32,319 bases of DNA, from positions 1 to 32,319 of the forward strand of contig DASUBV010000181.1 of the NCBI GenBank assembly GCA_035763085.1, read 5' to 3'. The stretch is from DASUBV01 sp035763085 (lineage in GTDB: Bacteria; Actinomycetota; Actinomycetes; Streptosporangiales; Streptosporangiaceae). Positions 1 through 7,851 of the stretch are shown in pieces. Each line of letters begins with the position of its first letter. The first letter of the stretch is position 1. Both the position numbers and the translations under genes were made by a program. Under the pieces are notes generated by a model that saw only the letters and a program-made list of their open reading frames with translations, ran no database searches and was not told the DNA's origin.

Positions 1-57
1 GCCCCGGCCGAAGCTGACCTCATCGGGCTGCGCGGACGGCGGCGGGGCCGGGCTCAC
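1..57 (-). CDS. 5' end of an unidentified gene, cut by the window edge
   Basis: A GTG codon at 57-55 overlaps the TGA stop of the LolA-like gene in a GTGA arrangement, the usual sign of translational coupling in this organism. The 19 visible codons stay open to the window edge. They read as a Pro/Ala-rich start followed by DEVSFGRG, which could be the first strand of an ABC transporter ATPase, but that is too little to name a function. The existence of the gene is inferred from the overlap and the open frame. Confidence 0.4.
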   Translation of the reverse strand, partial: MSPAPPPSAQPDEVSFGRG

Positions 58-1706
58 TTGACCCGGGCCGCGTCGGCGTAAAGGACGGCGGGCGTGACGG
101 CACCGGCCAGGACCGTGCCCTTGCTGGTGATCAGCACCGACACCAGGCTGGTGCGCAGCAGGCGGCCGCTGCCCCAGGCGCCGTGCACGGGCGTGGTCGC
201 CTGCAGCAGGGCACGCAGGATGGGCGGGGTGCCCGGCCCGGCGATGCCGGGCATGGCCGGGCCGGTGGGCCCGGATGTGGACGAGATGGTGCTGTCCGGG
301 GAGATGACCTCCGCCGAGCTCACCGAGCCGCCGGCGGGCTGGCCGGACGGCGGCGCGGCGGTGGTCGCCGGGGCGGCCATGGGCCGGATGACCAGCACCG
401 ACAGCCAGTCCTTGCCCAGGATCTGCGGGCGGCCGGGGAACGCGCCCGGCCCGCCGATACCGGGTCCCGCGGCGCCCGCGAAGGCCGCGAAGGGCTTGGT
501 GAACAGGCTGCCCGACGGCGCGCGGCGCGCTGGCTTGAGCTGCCAGTCGCTGTTGCGCTGCGGCCCCCTGGCGGGAATGACCGCCGCGGCCTTGCCGGAC
601 CGGAGGATGACCGTCTGCTCGCCGTGGCGGGCCTTGCCGGTCACGACCTTGCCGGGCAGGTCGCTGGCCGGGAGCACGAGGTGCCGGCCATGCGGCAGGC
701 GCATGGTGACCCGGCGGCCGGTGGCCGGGTCCACCACCACGACCTTGCCCTGCTTGCCGGCGAAGACCAGGCGCTTGCCGGGTGCGAAGCCCAGGAACCC
801 GGACTTGCTGCGCGGCATGCCCGGCAGCATCCCGGGCCGGGCTGGCACCGGCGGCCTGACGGTCTTGACCTTGGCGCCGGCCGGCGGGGTGAAGGAGAAG
901 TTCGACGCGGCAGGCCGGCCGAACGACAGCGAGGTAAAGCCGAGCTGGAAGGCCGGGCTGGCCGAGCCGCGGGCGAAGACCTGCACCCGCAGCGGGAACG
1001 ACCGGGCGGCATCGATCGCGATCGTGACCCGGCCGATCAGCGAGCCGCTGGCCCTGGGCGCCAGCGCGATCTGGTAGGCAGCCTGCCCGGCCACCTCGAC
1101 GTTGCGCTGCACGCTGACGGTCGTGCTGGGGCCGACGGCGGCCAGGATCTGCCGCGCGACCTGCTGCGGGGTCGGCATGGTGCCGCCCGGCCGCGGGGTG
1201 GCCGGAACCCGCGGGACGGCGTGATTCGCGGCGGCGGGCAGCACGATATGCGTGGCGGTCTGGTCGCGGCTGTTCCACAGCCACACCTGCCGGCCGTCGC
1301 GGCGCAGGTCAGACTCGCCGAGCCGGACCGGCTCGGCGATCCGGACGTGCTGCGGATCGGCATACCACAGGTTCGCGCTGTGCGTCCCCGACAGCAGCGA
1401 CAGCGGCGACAGCGCCGCGGAGGAATCGCCGGCGCCGGGCAGGTCGGGCAGCCCGAGGCTGGCGGTCAGCTGGATGGTGGCGGTCATCGGGCCGGGCCCC
1501 GGCGACCGCTGCACGTCGGCGAGCAGCGCAGCGGCGCTGCGGCCGGGCAGCGACGGAGCGGCCTGGGCGCCGGCCACGGTCGTGCCGGCGACCACCGCGG
1601 CCACGGCCACGACGGCGCCAGCGGGCAGGGCCCACCGGGCCCGGCGCCGGAGCCGGAAGCTCCTGGCCTCCGGGTCCTGGGCTTGCTGCGTGCGTCCGTT
1701 CCTCAT
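54..1706 (-). CDS. LolA/RseB-like exported or membrane-anchored protein
   Basis: A 550-residue protein. The ATG at 1706 is preceded by GGAGG at good spacing; the frame stays open further upstream but without such a signal. A basic N-terminus is followed by one hydrophobic segment at about residues 22-48, a signal peptide or anchor. Residues about 55-290 look like the LolA/RseB beta-sheet fold known from actinobacterial lipoprotein-carrier-like proteins, including a stretch of the type WYADPQHVRIAEP and a following RRDGRQVWLWNS. The C-terminal half is rich in Pro, Gly and Ala, with a short hydrophobic tail that might be a degenerate PDZ-like element. Family members are thought to bind lipids or sense envelope state; the ligand here is unknown. 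The next gene downstream starts inside its stop codon. Confidence 0.7.
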   Translation of the reverse strand: MRNGRTQQAQDPEARSFRLRRRARWALPAGAVVAVAAVVAGTTVAGAQAAPSLPGRSAAALLADVQRSPGPGPMTATIQLTASLGLPDLPGAGDSSAALSPLSLLSGTHSANLWYADPQHVRIAEPVRLGESDLRRDGRQVWLWNSRDQTATHIVLPAAANHAVPRVPATPRPGGTMPTPQQVARQILAAVGPSTTVSVQRNVEVAGQAAYQIALAPRASGSLIGRVTIAIDAARSFPLRVQVFARGSASPAFQLGFTSLSFGRPAASNFSFTPPAGAKVKTVRPPVPARPGMLPGMPRSKSGFLGFAPGKRLVFAGKQGKVVVVDPATGRRVTMRLPHGRHLVLPASDLPGKVVTGKARHGEQTVILRSGKAAAVIPARGPQRNSDWQLKPARRAPSGSLFTKPFAAFAGAAGPGIGGPGAFPGRPQILGKDWLSVLVIRPMAAPATTAAPPSGQPAGGSVSSAEVISPDSTISSTSGPTGPAMPGIAGPGTPPILRALLQATTPVHGAWGSGRLLRTSLVSVLITSKGTVLAGAVTPAVLYADAARVK

Positions 1707-1831
1707 CCGCCACCTCCGCCGGATGCACAGCCCGGGAGGGCCTGCTGCCACAGTACCGGAGGCGGCGGCTACCCCTGCGGCGCCGTCGTCTCCCCGGATG
1801 CCGCCCGGCGGCGGGGTCTGGCCGTCCTGCC

Positions 1832-1863
1832 GGTGACCGCGGGCCGGCCAGCACGCGGTCACC
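1832..1863 (-). terminator. Hairpin at the end of the Tat-exported DMFase-like gene
   Basis: A 10-bp perfect inverted repeat (GGTGACCGCG and CGCGGTCACC) with a 12-nt loop overlaps the stop codon of the gene ending at 1859. There is no T-run, which is common in high-GC actinobacteria. The rest of the 152-bp gap up to 1706 shows only the Shine-Dalgarno of the LolA-like gene. Confidence 0.45.
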
Positions 1864-3445
1864 ACAGGCTGTGCTGCGCGGCGACCGGATCGCCGGCCCA
1901 CTCATGCACCTGGCGCAGGTTGTCGCGGGCCGGGTGCCGGGCCGCGGCCGGGCCGTCGGCGAAGCCGCGTAGGACGTTGGCCGTCACCTGCCTGGTGAAC
2001 CGGGCGGTCCGCCGGTTCAGCCCGAAGTGGTGGTAGCCGCCGAAGGACTCCACCCACCGCATGGTCCCGGTGTTGAACACCCCGGCGCCGCCGGGGTGGG
2101 TGTAGTAGGCGGAATCGGAGTAGCTGTTGATGCCCCGGCAGGTCAGCGGCGAGTGGGACATGATCTCGATGGGCCGCTCGACGGGCGAGTCCGGGTTGAC
2201 CCGGTCGTACTCGGGGCCGACCAGGCCGCGCAGCCGGGTGCCGTGCTGCGCGCCGGTGCCGGCGAAGATCCAGGCATCCGGGCTGACCACGACGTAATCG
2301 GCGGTGGTGGGGTTGGATTCATACAGCGTGCCGGTCAGCGAGGACTCCGGGTCCGGGTGCGGCGGCTCCCGCCAGTCGCTGGTGACCAGGTCGTCGTGCT
2401 TGCCGTACATCGGGTCGGACAGGTAGCTGGTCTTGTAGCAGATGACCAGCCGCCGCTCCCCCAGCCTGGTCCGGGCCAGCCGGGTGCGCCGGAACATGGC
2501 ATTGGCGCCCAGGAAGGCCACGTTGACCCCGGCGTCGCGGGCGGCGGTGACATGCGCCCGCTCCGGCGGCGACCAGTACTCGTCGTGGCCCAGCGAGATC
2601 AGCGCGCTGGCGCCGTCCAGCAGGTGCGGGTCGCCGGCGATGTCCATGTTGGTCTGGTAGGCCAGCGGCAGCCCGAGCCGCTCGGCCAGCTCGATCACCT
2701 TGCGCTCGTAGATCAGGAAGTAGTACGCGCCCTCGTGGTCATAGGGCCGGTCCAGGCTGACCGCCAGCGAGCGGTTGCTGTAGTCGGCCGTGCCGGCAGG
2801 CCCGTTGTACAGGTCATAGCCGCCCCACATGTTGTAGGCCTGCCAGGTCGCCACGCTGTTCTTGATCACGACCTTGCCGGCCGTGCCCGCCGACCGGACG
2901 GTGAGCGGGATGAACCGCTGCGCGCCGGTCTCGGCGTCCAGCCGGAGCAGGTAGGAGCCGTCCGGCCAGTCGTGAGTGGCCACCTCCAGCGACGGGCCCC
3001 AGTCGGTCTGCACCGTGCGGGTCGGGTGCTCCACGACGGCACGGGCCTGGCGGTGGCCGCGCACGTGGCCGGACTGCCAGACCAGCCGGGCCAGGTCGCC
3101 GCGGTACCAGCCCATCCGGAAGGCGCGCACCCGGAACGAGCGCGCGGTGGTGGACACGTACAGCTGCACCGGCTCCCCGGCCAGCACGCTGGCCTGGCCG
3201 GCGTAGCCGGTGATGGCATCGCTGGCGCCCAGGTGCCGCACGTCCCAGCCGGAGTCGCCGGGCAGGCGGTTCTCGGGCACCTTGCGGTGCCGGCGGGCGG
3301 CCAGGGTCGCGGGCCGGGCGGGCGCGGCCGAGCCCGACTCCTCGGCGATCCACACGGCGGTGCCCGCGGCGGCGGGAATGGCGGCCGCGGCCGCTGCCCG
3401 GCCCAGGAACGACCGGCGGGTGTAGGAGCGTGACGGCCTGCTCAT
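1859..3445 (-). CDS. Tat-exported protein with N,N-dimethylformamidase beta-subunit-like domain
   Basis: A 528-residue protein. Residues 1-35 form a twin-arginine signal (SYTRRSFLG followed by an Ala-rich hydrophobic stretch and AAPA), so it should be exported folded. The body matches the large domain seen in the beta subunit of N,N-dimethylformamidase and many actinobacterial proteins of unknown substrate: FRMGWYRGD near residue 110, YNMWGGYDLYN near 205, LGHDEYWSP near 285 and a late NTGTMRWVESF segment. No dimethylformamidase alpha subunit is adjacent, so amidase activity should not be assumed; a carbohydrate or envelope substrate is equally possible. It has its own likely promoter just upstream and is probably transcribed separately from ctaB. 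Confidence 0.75.
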   Translation of the reverse strand: MSRPSRSYTRRSFLGRAAAAAAIPAAAGTAVWIAEESGSAAPARPATLAARRHRKVPENRLPGDSGWDVRHLGASDAITGYAGQASVLAGEPVQLYVSTTARSFRVRAFRMGWYRGDLARLVWQSGHVRGHRQARAVVEHPTRTVQTDWGPSLEVATHDWPDGSYLLRLDAETGAQRFIPLTVRSAGTAGKVVIKNSVATWQAYNMWGGYDLYNGPAGTADYSNRSLAVSLDRPYDHEGAYYFLIYERKVIELAERLGLPLAYQTNMDIAGDPHLLDGASALISLGHDEYWSPPERAHVTAARDAGVNVAFLGANAMFRRTRLARTRLGERRLVICYKTSYLSDPMYGKHDDLVTSDWREPPHPDPESSLTGTLYESNPTTADYVVVSPDAWIFAGTGAQHGTRLRGLVGPEYDRVNPDSPVERPIEIMSHSPLTCRGINSYSDSAYYTHPGGAGVFNTGTMRWVESFGGYHHFGLNRRTARFTRQVTANVLRGFADGPAAARHPARDNLRQVHEWAGDPVAAQHSLW

Positions 3446-3456
3446 AGGCCTAGCAT

Positions 3457-3484
3457 GTCCTACACAGCGTTACTGTGATGTCAA
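3457..3484 (-). promoter_or_regulatory. Likely promoter of the DMFase-like gene with a dyad in the spacer
   Basis: On the minus strand TTGACA (3484-3479) is followed after 16 bp by TAGGAC (3462-3457), close to actinobacterial housekeeping -35/-10 elements. Transcription would start near 3450, giving a very short leader. The spacer holds the inverted repeat CACAG-N5-CTGTG (3463-3477), a candidate operator that would block polymerase. The gap is unusually AT-rich for this window (3490-3500). Confidence 0.5.
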
Positions 3485-3530
3485 CGGAGAGTAATTATTT
3501 CCCGCTGCCGAAAGGGCCAGTCAGCGCTGC

Positions 3531-4553
3531 TTACCAGCGACCGAAGGGCAGCAGGGAGGCGATCGCGACCACCGCGAACAGCAGGGTCAGGTAGGCGATC
3601 GACAGGTGGAACAGCCGCATCGGGGCGGGCGCCCCGGACCCGCGGGCACCGCCGGCGGCGGCACCGGGGCCCTGATCAGCCGCCGCGATCCCGCTGCGCA
3701 GCCGGTGCGCCTCGACCAGGAACCAGCCGCCCAGCCCGGCGGCGCACGCGCCGTACAGCCAGCCGGCATACGGGACCAGCGCCAGCGTCGCCGCGACCAT
3801 GGCCCAGGAGTAGAGGACGATCTTGCGGGCCACCACGGCCGCCGAGGCGACCACGGGCAGCATCGGCACGTTGGCCGCCGCGTAGTCGTCGCGGAACTTC
3901 ATCGCCAGCGCCCAGAAGTGCGGCGGGGTCCAGAAGAAGATGACCGCGAACAGCAGCACGGCCGGCAGGCTGACCTGCCCGGTGACCGCGGCCCAGCCGA
4001 CCAGGACCGGGAAGCAGCCGGCCGCGCCGCCGATCACGATGTTGGACGCGGTGCGGCGCTTGAGGCCCAGGGTGTAGACGAAGACATAGAACAAGATCGC
4101 CACGTCGGCCAGCACGGCGGACATCCAGTTAGCCAGCAGGCCGAGCAGCAGCGTGGAGGCGGCGCCGAGCACGATGCCCGAGGCCAGCGCCTCGCCGGGC
4201 TTGACGGTGGCCTGGCCCGCCCGGGCGACCAGCGGCCGCCGCGAGGTGCGCTTCATGACCGCGTCGATGTCCCGGTCGATGTAGCAGTTCAGGGTGTTGG
4301 CGCTGCCGGCCGCCAGGGCGCCGCCGATCAGCGTCACGGCGATCAGCTTCACCGACGGCAGCCCGCGCTGGGCCAGCAGCATGGTCGGCAGGGTGGTGAC
4401 CAGGAGCAGCTCGATGATCCGCGGCTTGGTGAGCAGGAACAGCGAGCGCGCGATGACGCTGACGCGGCGCCGGCCAGCCGGCCTGGTGCCCGCCGCCGCG
4501 GACTCCAGCGGCTCGCCCCCGGCAGGGGGCAGGGCGCCCGTCACATGTGTCAC
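3531..4553 (-). CDS. ctaB: Protoheme IX farnesyltransferase (heme O synthase)
   Basis: A 340-residue integral membrane prenyltransferase that adds a farnesyl group to heme B to make heme O, the precursor of heme A for aa3-type oxidases. The UbiA-type motif NCYIDRDIDAVMKRTSRRPL lies at about residues 90-110, and a second Asp-containing loop (KFRDDYAAANVPML) near 215-230. About eight or nine hydrophobic helices are visible. The start is the GTG at 4553, which overlaps the TGA of the upstream small membrane protein (GTGA), so translation is probably coupled. It is the last gene of the oxidase operon. Family members are normally about 300 residues; the excess is a polar N-terminus and a Gly/Ala-rich loop near 285-305. 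Confidence 0.95.
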   Translation of the reverse strand: MTHVTGALPPAGGEPLESAAAGTRPAGRRRVSVIARSLFLLTKPRIIELLLVTTLPTMLLAQRGLPSVKLIAVTLIGGALAAGSANTLNCYIDRDIDAVMKRTSRRPLVARAGQATVKPGEALASGIVLGAASTLLLGLLANWMSAVLADVAILFYVFVYTLGLKRRTASNIVIGGAAGCFPVLVGWAAVTGQVSLPAVLLFAVIFFWTPPHFWALAMKFRDDYAAANVPMLPVVASAAVVARKIVLYSWAMVAATLALVPYAGWLYGACAAGLGGWFLVEAHRLRSGIAAADQGPGAAAGGARGSGAPAPMRLFHLSIAYLTLLFAVVAIASLLPFGRW

Positions 4554-4909
4554 TCGCCGGCCTCCCGGTGGTCAGTCGATGGGTTGTCGTCAGCCTGCAG
4601 ACTCGCCGCGGTCGATGACTGTCGGGCAGCCGGCGGAGCGCCGGGACCCGTGCTGGGCGCAGCTGCCTGATCCTCGTGCGATACGTTACCCGACGCCGTG
4701 TAGGAGTTCGCAGCCTGATGGGCCACAGCGGCCGCGCGGGCCGGCTCCGGGGCGGCGCTGCGGTGCCCCGGCACCTGGTGCGGCCGGGTGCAGACCAGGT
4801 ACAGGCCGGCCGCGATCACTATGAACAAGATCATCGGGAATGCGAACGTCCAGTTGTACCCGTGGGCGGAGTTATCCGACGTCACCAGGGCGACTGCCGC
4901 TTCGTGCAC
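4550..4909 (-). CDS. Small single-span membrane protein of the oxidase operon
   Basis: A 119-residue protein starting with GTG at 4909, five bases after a perfect AGGAGG. After a short N-terminus ending in SDNSAHGYNWTFAF there is one hydrophobic helix (about residues 23-40), then a cytoplasmic-looking tail rich in Ala, Pro, Ser and Gln. It sits between ctaE and ctaB and overlaps the start of ctaB. Short proteins with an NWTFAFPMILF-like helix occur beside actinobacterial oxidase genes, so an accessory or assembly role is likely. No catalytic motif is visible. Confidence 0.75.
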   Translation of the reverse strand: MHEAAVALVTSDNSAHGYNWTFAFPMILFIVIAAGLYLVCTRPHQVPGHRSAAPEPARAAAVAHQAANSYTASGNVSHEDQAAAPSTGPGAPPAARQSSTAASLQADDNPSTDHREAGE

Positions 4910-5007
4910 CGCTGCCTCCTGCTGCGGGTGAGGGGGTGCCCGCCTGCGCCGGCCACGCCTGCGCCGGCCACGGGCGGCGGCCCCGGGGGGGGTGAGGAGC
5001 CGCGTCG

Positions 5008-5676
5008 CTAGCGCACGAGGTAGAACAGCACCCACATGACGACCGCGACGACGGCCAGGTAGTTCCAGAACACGGTGCAGGCGCTCAGCGCGGACTGGAA
5101 GCGCTGCACGGCGAACGCCTCGGCGAAGGTCGGCGGCTGCTCCACGAAGGAGATCGCCGGGATGGCCCGGCCGCGCATGATGAGCGTCTCCAGCCAGATC
5201 AGCCCGCTCACGGCCACGATGAGGTAGACGGGGGTGGCGCCGGTGAAGACGCTGGCGAACCCGCTGGCGCCGGGGAAGAACGACAGCGTGAGCAGCTGGC
5301 CGACGGTCAGCCCGGCGGCGGCCAGGCCGAGCACGAGGGCCGCAGTGGCCGCCGCCAGCCAGGTGCCGCGGCGGGCCGCCTTGATCTGCTGCAGCCCGGC
5401 GGTCTGCGCCGCCGCGCAGACCACGATCAGGGCCATGATCAGCGTCCCGAGCCAGGCCGCCGGGCCGTGGAACCCGGCCGGGTACCACAGGCCGTGGGAG
5501 TTCAGCGACTTCAGGTAGAAGAACGCGAACACGAAGGAGCCGAGGCCGAACGACAGCGACCCGATCGCGAGCCGGACGCCGGTCCAGGCCGCGTTCAGCG
5601 CCGCCTCGTGGTAGAAGGCAGCCTCCTCCTGCGCCGCGGACAGGCCGGCCGGTCCCGGTGCCGATGTCTGCGCCAT
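5008..5676 (-). CDS. ctaE: Cytochrome c oxidase subunit III
   Basis: A 222-residue membrane protein with about five hydrophobic helices, the usual size of bacterial subunit III lacking the first two helices. Recognisable parts are FYHEAALNAAWTGVRLAIGS at the N-terminus, FFYLKSLNSHG before the second segment, and a C-terminal helix of the type TVFWNYLAVVAVVMWVLFYL. The ATG at 5676 lies two bases after the ctaD stop and has GGAGG inside ctaD. Subunit III stabilises subunit I and its proton uptake. The 98-bp gap to the next gene contains a 15-bp tandem duplication (GCCTGCGCCGGCCAC, about 4942-4971). Confidence 0.88.
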   Translation of the reverse strand: MAQTSAPGPAGLSAAQEEAAFYHEAALNAAWTGVRLAIGSLSFGLGSFVFAFFYLKSLNSHGLWYPAGFHGPAAWLGTLIMALIVVCAAAQTAGLQQIKAARRGTWLAAATAALVLGLAAAGLTVGQLLTLSFFPGASGFASVFTGATPVYLIVAVSGLIWLETLIMRGRAIPAISFVEQPPTFAEAFAVQRFQSALSACTVFWNYLAVVAVVMWVLFYLVR

Positions 5677-5678
5677 GG

Positions 5679-7769
5679 TCAGGCCTCCGCTCGCGGGTCG
5701 GGATCAGCGCCCGCTGCGGGGCTCTGCGGGGCGGGCCCGTCCGGTTCCGCGCCGGCCGCGCCGGGGGCACCGGCCGGGCTGAGGGCACCGGCCGGACCGG
5801 CGCTGTCCGGCTGCGCACCTGCCGGGTCACCGATCGCCCCGGCCAGCACGCCGGGCGGCGGCGCCAGGTCGGCCACCGGCGGGGCGGCCGGGTCGCCGTA
5901 CTCATAGGGCCCCGACAGCACCACCGGCACCCGGGCGAAGTTGCCCGGCGGCGGCGGGGAGGGCACCTGCCACTCCAGCCCGCGGGACTGCCACGGGTTG
6001 CCCTCCGCGCGCACCCGCGCGATGACGGTCGACCAGACGAAGTTGATCACGAAGATCAGGATCGAGCCGCCCAGCAGGAACGCCGAGACCGAGACCCAGT
6101 CGTTGATGGTCTGCAGGCTGCGCGCGTACTCGAAGACGCGGCGCGGCTGGCCGGCCATCCCGACCGCGAACAGCGGCAGGAACGTGGCGTTGAAGAAGAT
6201 GAACATCGTCCAGAAGTGGATCTTGCCCAGCGTCTGGTTCAGCTGGATGCCCATCATCTTGGGCAGCCAGTAGTAGATGCCCGCCATCAGGGCGAAGATC
6301 AGGCCGCCCATGATCGTGTAGTGGAAGTGGGCCATCACGAAGAAGCTGCCGTGCTCGGTGGTGTCGGCCGGCACGTCGGACAGGAACACCCCGGAGATGC
6401 CGCCGATCAGGAAATTGAAGTACATGCCCAGCGCGAACAGCATCGGCACGCTGAGCCGGATCTTCGCCTTCCAGAAGGTGCCCATCGCCACCAGGTAGAT
6501 GAACCCGGTCGGGATCGAGATCAGCTCGGTGGTGAGCATGAACAGCGGGCGCATGTCGGGGTTGATGCCGCTGTCGAACAGGTGGTGCTGCCAGACGAAG
6601 AAGCTCAGCAGCGTCACGCCCAGCATGCCCGCCGCGGCTGTCTTGTAGCCGAACAGCGGCTTGCGGCAGAACACCGGGATGATCTCCGAGACGATGCCGA
6701 ACCCCGGCAGGGCCAGGATGTACACCTCGGGATGCCCGAAGAACCAGAACAGGTTCTGATACAGGTAGCTGCTGCCGCCGAGCGAGTCGGTGAAGAACGC
6801 GGTCTGCGCGGTCCGGTCTGTGATGATCATGTACATGCCGCCGACCAGCACCGGAGCGGCCAGCACCATCAGGAACGCCGTGGCCAGCATCGACCAGGCG
6901 AACATCGGCAGCCGGCTCCACCGCATGCCCGGTGCCCGGTAGCAGATGATCGTGACGATCAGGTTGAACCCGGCCAGGATCATCGAGATCCCCATCAGCC
7001 CGAAGGCGATGGCATAGGAGTCGGCGCCGTAGGTGGACTCGATCGACAGCGGCGCGTACCCGGTCCAGCCGAACGGGAAGCCGCCCAGCAGCAGCCCGGA
7101 CAGCAGGACACCGAAGGCCGCCGGGGTCAGCCAGAACGACAGCGCCTCGATCCGCGGGAAGGCCACCCGCTTGGAACCGATCATCAGCGGGACCAGGTAG
7201 TTGCCCAGCGGCCCCAGGATGACCGAGGTCATCAGCATCATCATCATCGTGCCGTGCTCGCCCACGATCTCGATGTAGGCGCTGGAGCTGAAGACGTGAT
7301 GCACCGGCGACAGCAGCTCGGTCCTGATAGCCATGGCGAACAGCCCGGCCGTGCAGAAGTAGACGAGCATCGCGACCAGGTACTGGATCCCGACCACCTT
7401 GTGGTCGAGGGAATACCGGAAGTACTGCGCCACGCCGCCGGCCTCCGCGTGCCCGCCGGCCTCGCCGGCTGGCCGGCCGGCCATCTGGCGCAGCAGGTCA
7501 CTGAACACGCCGAGGCCGGCCAGCCAGCCGATCACCGCCGCGACGTAGCCGAGCACGATGGGCAGGTCGCTGGAGTCCGACAGCGGGAGCTGCTGGTAGC
7601 TGCTGCCCAGGAAGTTGCCCAGCAGGTGGCCCAGCAGGTAGCCGATGACGGCGCCCAGGATCCCGGTGTGCACGGCGGGCCGCCGCCACCAGGGCCGCGG
7701 CATTCCCCCGGCGGCGGGACCGCCGCCGCCGGGCTCACGGGTCTGCGCAGGCTGCATCTCGATGGCCAC
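5679..7769 (-). CDS. ctaD: Cytochrome c oxidase subunit I, divergent A-type
   Basis: A 696-residue heme-copper oxidase core. The GTG at 7769 follows AGGAGGTGA. Metal ligands are present: low-spin heme His172 (EHGTMMM), CuB His346 with the cross-link Tyr350 (WFFGHPEVY), His395-His396 (WQHHLF), and His481 and His483 (MAHFHYTIMGG). Glu348 in GHPEVY is the type A1 glutamate. Two features are odd. The usual D-channel Asp in the loop after GNYLVPLMIG is Arg201, and the usual K-channel Lys in PTGxK is Ile424 (SIPTGFIYLVAMG). The N-terminus carries two extra hydrophobic segments (about 33-55 and 69-90) before the ordinary first helix. The C-terminal 90 residues or so are Pro/Ala/Gly-rich. It reduces O2 to water; the proton route must be atypical if the by-eye alignment holds. 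Confidence 0.93.
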   Translation of the reverse strand: MAIEMQPAQTREPGGGGPAAGGMPRPWWRRPAVHTGILGAVIGYLLGHLLGNFLGSSYQQLPLSDSSDLPIVLGYVAAVIGWLAGLGVFSDLLRQMAGRPAGEAGGHAEAGGVAQYFRYSLDHKVVGIQYLVAMLVYFCTAGLFAMAIRTELLSPVHHVFSSSAYIEIVGEHGTMMMMLMTSVILGPLGNYLVPLMIGSKRVAFPRIEALSFWLTPAAFGVLLSGLLLGGFPFGWTGYAPLSIESTYGADSYAIAFGLMGISMILAGFNLIVTIICYRAPGMRWSRLPMFAWSMLATAFLMVLAAPVLVGGMYMIITDRTAQTAFFTDSLGGSSYLYQNLFWFFGHPEVYILALPGFGIVSEIIPVFCRKPLFGYKTAAAGMLGVTLLSFFVWQHHLFDSGINPDMRPLFMLTTELISIPTGFIYLVAMGTFWKAKIRLSVPMLFALGMYFNFLIGGISGVFLSDVPADTTEHGSFFVMAHFHYTIMGGLIFALMAGIYYWLPKMMGIQLNQTLGKIHFWTMFIFFNATFLPLFAVGMAGQPRRVFEYARSLQTINDWVSVSAFLLGGSILIFVINFVWSTVIARVRAEGNPWQSRGLEWQVPSPPPPGNFARVPVVLSGPYEYGDPAAPPVADLAPPPGVLAGAIGDPAGAQPDSAGPAGALSPAGAPGAAGAEPDGPAPQSPAAGADPDPRAEA

Positions 7770-7773
7770 CCGG

Positions 7774-7851
7774 TCACCTCCTCACGGTGCGGAGCCTGGT
7801 CACGGCCGTGCTGGTCAGGCCGCTCTTGGCTGTGCTGGCCAGGCCGCTCAT
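7774..7851 (-). CDS. Possible 25-residue peptide coupled between ctaC and ctaD
   Basis: The ATG at 7851-7849 overlaps the ctaC stop (ATGA), and the frame ends with a TGA at 7776-7774 that forms part of the AGGAGGTGA ribosome site of ctaD. The peptide begins MSGLASTAKSGLTSTAV and is built from an eight-residue repeat (SGLASTAK, SGLTSTAV) plus a basic tail TRLRTVRR. At DNA level this is a 24-bp tandem duplication, 22/24 identical (7808-7831 and 7832-7855). The fit at both ends suggests it is translated, at least to carry ribosomes from ctaC to ctaD. A functional product is unproven. Confidence 0.4.
   Translation of the reverse strand: MSGLASTAKSGLTSTAVTRLRTVRR

Noticed and set aside
183..2036. 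A 617-codon plus-strand frame over the LolA-like gene
   Set aside because: Composition is that of a shadow frame, no domain is seen, and the minus-strand gene has a ribosome site, signal segment and LolA-like pattern.
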